7,256 bases of DNA from Dorea sp. (GTDB lineage Bacteria; Bacillota_A; Clostridia; Lachnospirales; Lachnospiraceae): NCBI GenBank assembly GCA_016295505.1, contig JAEDLC010000091.1, positions 1 to 7,256 of the forward strand, in the 5' to 3' direction. Under the pieces are notes generated by a model. The model had not been told where the DNA came from and did no database searches. It saw only the letters and a program-made list of their open reading frames with translations. The translations under genes and the position numbers were made by a program. Positions 6,135 to 7,256 of the stretch are shown piece after piece (the stretch's first letter is position 1; every line of letters begins with the position of its first letter).

Positions 6135-6647
6135 ATGAGGAAAAAAATTAAGTATCTTGTAGGGTTATTTTTATTAATGTTCTGTCTTTTGGCAGGCTGT
6201 GGAAACCAGAATGTGGAGACGGACGATACATCTTCCGGGCAACAGGAAACGAATCAGGAAACGAATCAGGAGACGCAGCAGGAGTCGGAAGGGCTGGTTG
6301 AGGAATCCGGCGAGTATACGTCTAAGGAAGAAGTGGCGGCGTATCTGAATGAATTTGGACATCTGCCGGAGAATTATATTACGAAGAAGGAAGCACAGTC
6401 CCTTGGCTGGAACAGTAAAGAGGGCAATCTGGATGAGGTCGCACCGGGCAAAAGTATCGGTGGCGATTATTTTGGTAATTACGAGGGAGCTCTTCCGGAA
6501 GCGGATGGCCGGACTTACCATGAATGTGATATTGATTATGAAGGGGGACGCCGGAACGCGAAGAGGATTGTGTATTCGGATGATGGCCTGATCTATTATA
6601 CGGAAGATCATTATGAAACTTTTGAATTGTTATATGGTGAGGAATAA
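6135..6647 (+). CDS. Barnase-family ribonuclease, predicted lipoprotein
   Basis: The 170-residue protein has a basic N-terminus (MRKKIK), a hydrophobic segment (7-18) and a lipobox LAGC at 19-22, so Cys22 should be lipidated and the mature protein anchored outside the membrane. Residues 24-59 are a polar linker of Gln, Glu, Thr and Asn. Residues 61-166 align without gaps to Bacillus barnase at an offset of 57. The general base Glu73 is Glu130, the general acid His102 is His159, and Lys27, Arg83 and Arg87 are Lys84, Arg140 and Arg144. Glu60, for guanine recognition, is Glu117. Arg59 is replaced by Tyr116 and Trp94 by Gly151. It should cleave single-stranded RNA after guanine. The barstar-like gene starts four bases after its stop. 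A role as surface toxin or nutritional RNase is inferred. Confidence 0.93.
   Translation: MRKKIKYLVGLFLLMFCLLAGCGNQNVETDDTSSGQQETNQETNQETQQESEGLVEESGEYTSKEEVAAYLNEFGHLPENYITKKEAQSLGWNSKEGNLDEVAPGKSIGGDYFGNYEGALPEADGRTYHECDIDYEGGRRNAKRIVYSDDGLIYYTEDHYETFELLYGEE
6243..6290 (+). repeat. 12-bp in-frame minisatellite in the lipoprotein linker
   Basis: Four consecutive 12-nt units start at 6243, 6255, 6267 and 6279. The first two are identical (CAGGAAACGAAT) and the last two diverge. They encode QETN, QETN, QETQ and QESE (residues 37-52) in the linker between the lipid anchor and the RNase domain. Copy-number change would alter linker length without shifting the frame. Confidence 0.8.
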
Positions 6648-6651
6648 GAAG

Positions 6652-6906
6652 ATGAGAGTGATACTGGACGCAGGCAAAATGGAAAACAGAGAGGATACAT
6701 TTGCATATCTGAAGGAACAGTTTCAGCTGCCGGAATACTTTGGCAATAATCTGGATGCGCTGTATGACTGCCTGACAGAGCTTACGGATACGGTAGTTGT
6801 GATTGAAAATGAAGATCAGGCGGGTGAGTGGTATAAGAAAGTTGAGAGAGTTCTTGCGGATGCATGCCGGGAAAATCCAGGATTAAAATGTGAGAATTAT
6901 GCATAA
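6652..6906 (+). CDS. Barstar-family ribonuclease inhibitor
   Basis: The 84-residue cytoplasmic protein matches barstar, which blocks barnase by covering its active site. The segment LPEYFGNNLDALYDCLTEL (26-44) keeps the barstar numbering: Tyr29, Asp35 and Asp39, the key contacts, are present, while Trp38 is Tyr38. Asp39 is the residue that mimics RNA phosphate in the barnase site. The ATG at 6652 was chosen because it gives the standard barstar N-terminus and is preceded by TGAGG 9 nt upstream; an ATG at 6613 inside the RNase gene would add 13 unrelated residues. The gene starts four bases after the RNase stop, so the pair is probably co-translated. Compared with barstar, the C-terminus lacks the last few residues, where barstar has its final beta strand. 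It should protect the cell from the partner RNase before export. Confidence 0.92.
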   Translation: MRVILDAGKMENREDTFAYLKEQFQLPEYFGNNLDALYDCLTELTDTVVVIENEDQAGEWYKKVERVLADACRENPGLKCENYA

Positions 6907-6934
6907 GGAATAGAGAATAAGAAAAATATACATT

Positions 6935-6984
6935 AAAACAGAGTCGATGGTTTTCAAAAGAGAGGCCATCGGCTCTATTTTAAT
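6935..6984 (+). terminator. Intrinsic terminator after the barstar gene
   Basis: AGAGTCGATGG (6940-6950) pairs with CCATCGGCTCT (6966-6976) through 11 pairs including one G-U, around a 15-nt loop. An A4 run precedes the stem and ATTTTAATT follows it. It closes the RNase/inhibitor operon 33 nt after the stop. Confidence 0.85.
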
Positions 6985-7007
6985 TGGAATTGCGAAGGAA
7001 AAACATG

Positions 7008-7036
7008 TTGACAAAACGGGACCGCATTCTTATAAT
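7008..7036 (+). promoter_or_regulatory. Consensus sigma-A promoter of the regulator gene
   Basis: TTGACA (7008-7013), a 17-nt spacer and TATAAT (7031-7036) match the housekeeping promoter consensus at all twelve positions. Transcription should start near 7043, leaving a leader of about 60 nt before the GTG start at 7102. Confidence 0.93.
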
Positions 7037-7063
7037 ACACACGCTTAAAGCAAAACAACGAGC

Positions 7064-7071
7064 GGTTAACC
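7064..7071. promoter_or_regulatory. Possible operator in the regulator leader
   Basis: The palindrome GGTTAACC lies just downstream of the predicted transcription start, and GTTAA occurs at 7065-7069 and again at 7077-7081, 12 bp apart. A site here could let the encoded regulator repress its own strong promoter. This is a pattern-based suggestion only. Confidence 0.25.
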
Positions 7072-7088
7072 AGATTGTTAATTAGTGG

Positions 7089-7094
7089 AAGGAG
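7089..7094 (+). promoter_or_regulatory. RBS deciding the GTG start
   Basis: AAGGAG lies 7 nt before the GTG at 7102 and identifies this non-ATG codon as the start of the last gene. Confidence 0.8.
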
Positions 7095-7101
7095 AAAAAG
7101 T

Positions 7102-7256
7102 GTGATATTAGATATATTTCGGGAGAAGAATACGGAAATTGTATTTTCTGTTCTTCCGGCCTGGGAAATGTTTTTTTCTATGCATGTACTGTCGAATCCG
7201 GAGCACCATGCCTCCAGAAAAAAGTGGGCGGAATCAAAAGAAAAGTCGTCTCCGGA
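7102..7256 (+). CDS. N-terminus of a probable ArsR-type transcriptional regulator (partial)
   Basis: Fifty-one codons are present before the window ends. A GTG start is set by AAGGAG 7 nt upstream. The segment from Phe15 to about Trp42 contains the pattern PAWEMFFSMHVLSNPEHH followed by Arg, Lys, Lys and Trp. This recalls the N-terminal domain (DUF5937-like) found before the winged helix in a group of ArsR-family regulators, where a Pro-x-x-Glu, then Ser-x-x-Val-Leu, then Pro-x-His-His run is usual. The DNA-binding domain lies beyond the window, so the class is tentative. The gene has a perfect-consensus promoter and a leader of about 60 nt with a small palindrome, consistent with autoregulation. 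Confidence 0.55.
   Translation, partial: MILDIFREKNTEIVFSVLPAWEMFFSMHVLSNPEHHASRKKWAESKEKSSP

Noticed and set aside
6613..6651. Earlier in-frame ATG for the barstar gene
   Set aside because: The added 13 residues are a read-through of the RNase gene end in another frame; the ATG at 6652 gives exact barstar numbering.

Overview
The window reads as chromosomal DNA of an anaerobic, spore-forming Firmicute, most likely a Lachnospiraceae-type Clostridium. The evidence is a near-complete spoVA sporulation operon, strong AGGAGG-type ribosome binding sites, moderate GC content, and proteins of clostridial character. No species can be named from the sequence alone.

Positions 1-3179 hold a tightly packed plus-strand sporulation operon: the 3' end of a small membrane protein gene, then spoVAA, spoVAB, spoVAC, spoVAD and spoVAE. 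Their products form the inner-membrane system that moves dipicolinic acid (DPA) into the developing spore and releases it at germination. The first three genes overlap. The later ones are separated by about 60 bp gaps with their own ribosome binding sites. The cluster ends after spoVAE at a perfect 16-bp hairpin, so no spoVAEA or spoVAF follows here.

Positions 3254-4117 (minus strand) encode the purine biosynthesis enzyme PurC, convergent with spoVAE and sharing the hairpin as a terminator. A 216-bp AT-rich divergent region separates purC from a plus-strand Na+/phosphate cotransporter with a fused C-terminal PhoU-like regulatory domain (4334-5974). The stop codon of that gene lies inside a perfect 48-bp palindrome, followed by a related degenerate hairpin. 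This pair looks like a dispersed REP-type or miniature mobile repeat.

Positions 6135-6906 hold the most interesting genes: a barnase-family ribonuclease made as a lipoprotein, followed four bases after its stop by a barstar-family inhibitor. All main barnase catalytic residues align without gaps. The Arg59 contact residue is Tyr, and the barstar residue that normally pairs with it (Glu76) also appears changed. The lipobox and a repetitive hydrophilic linker suggest a surface-tethered RNase with a cytoplasmic immunity protein.

After a terminator, a consensus sigma-A promoter (TTGACA, 17 bp, TATAAT) drives a GTG-started gene cut off by the window end. It looks like the N-terminus of an ArsR-type regulator.
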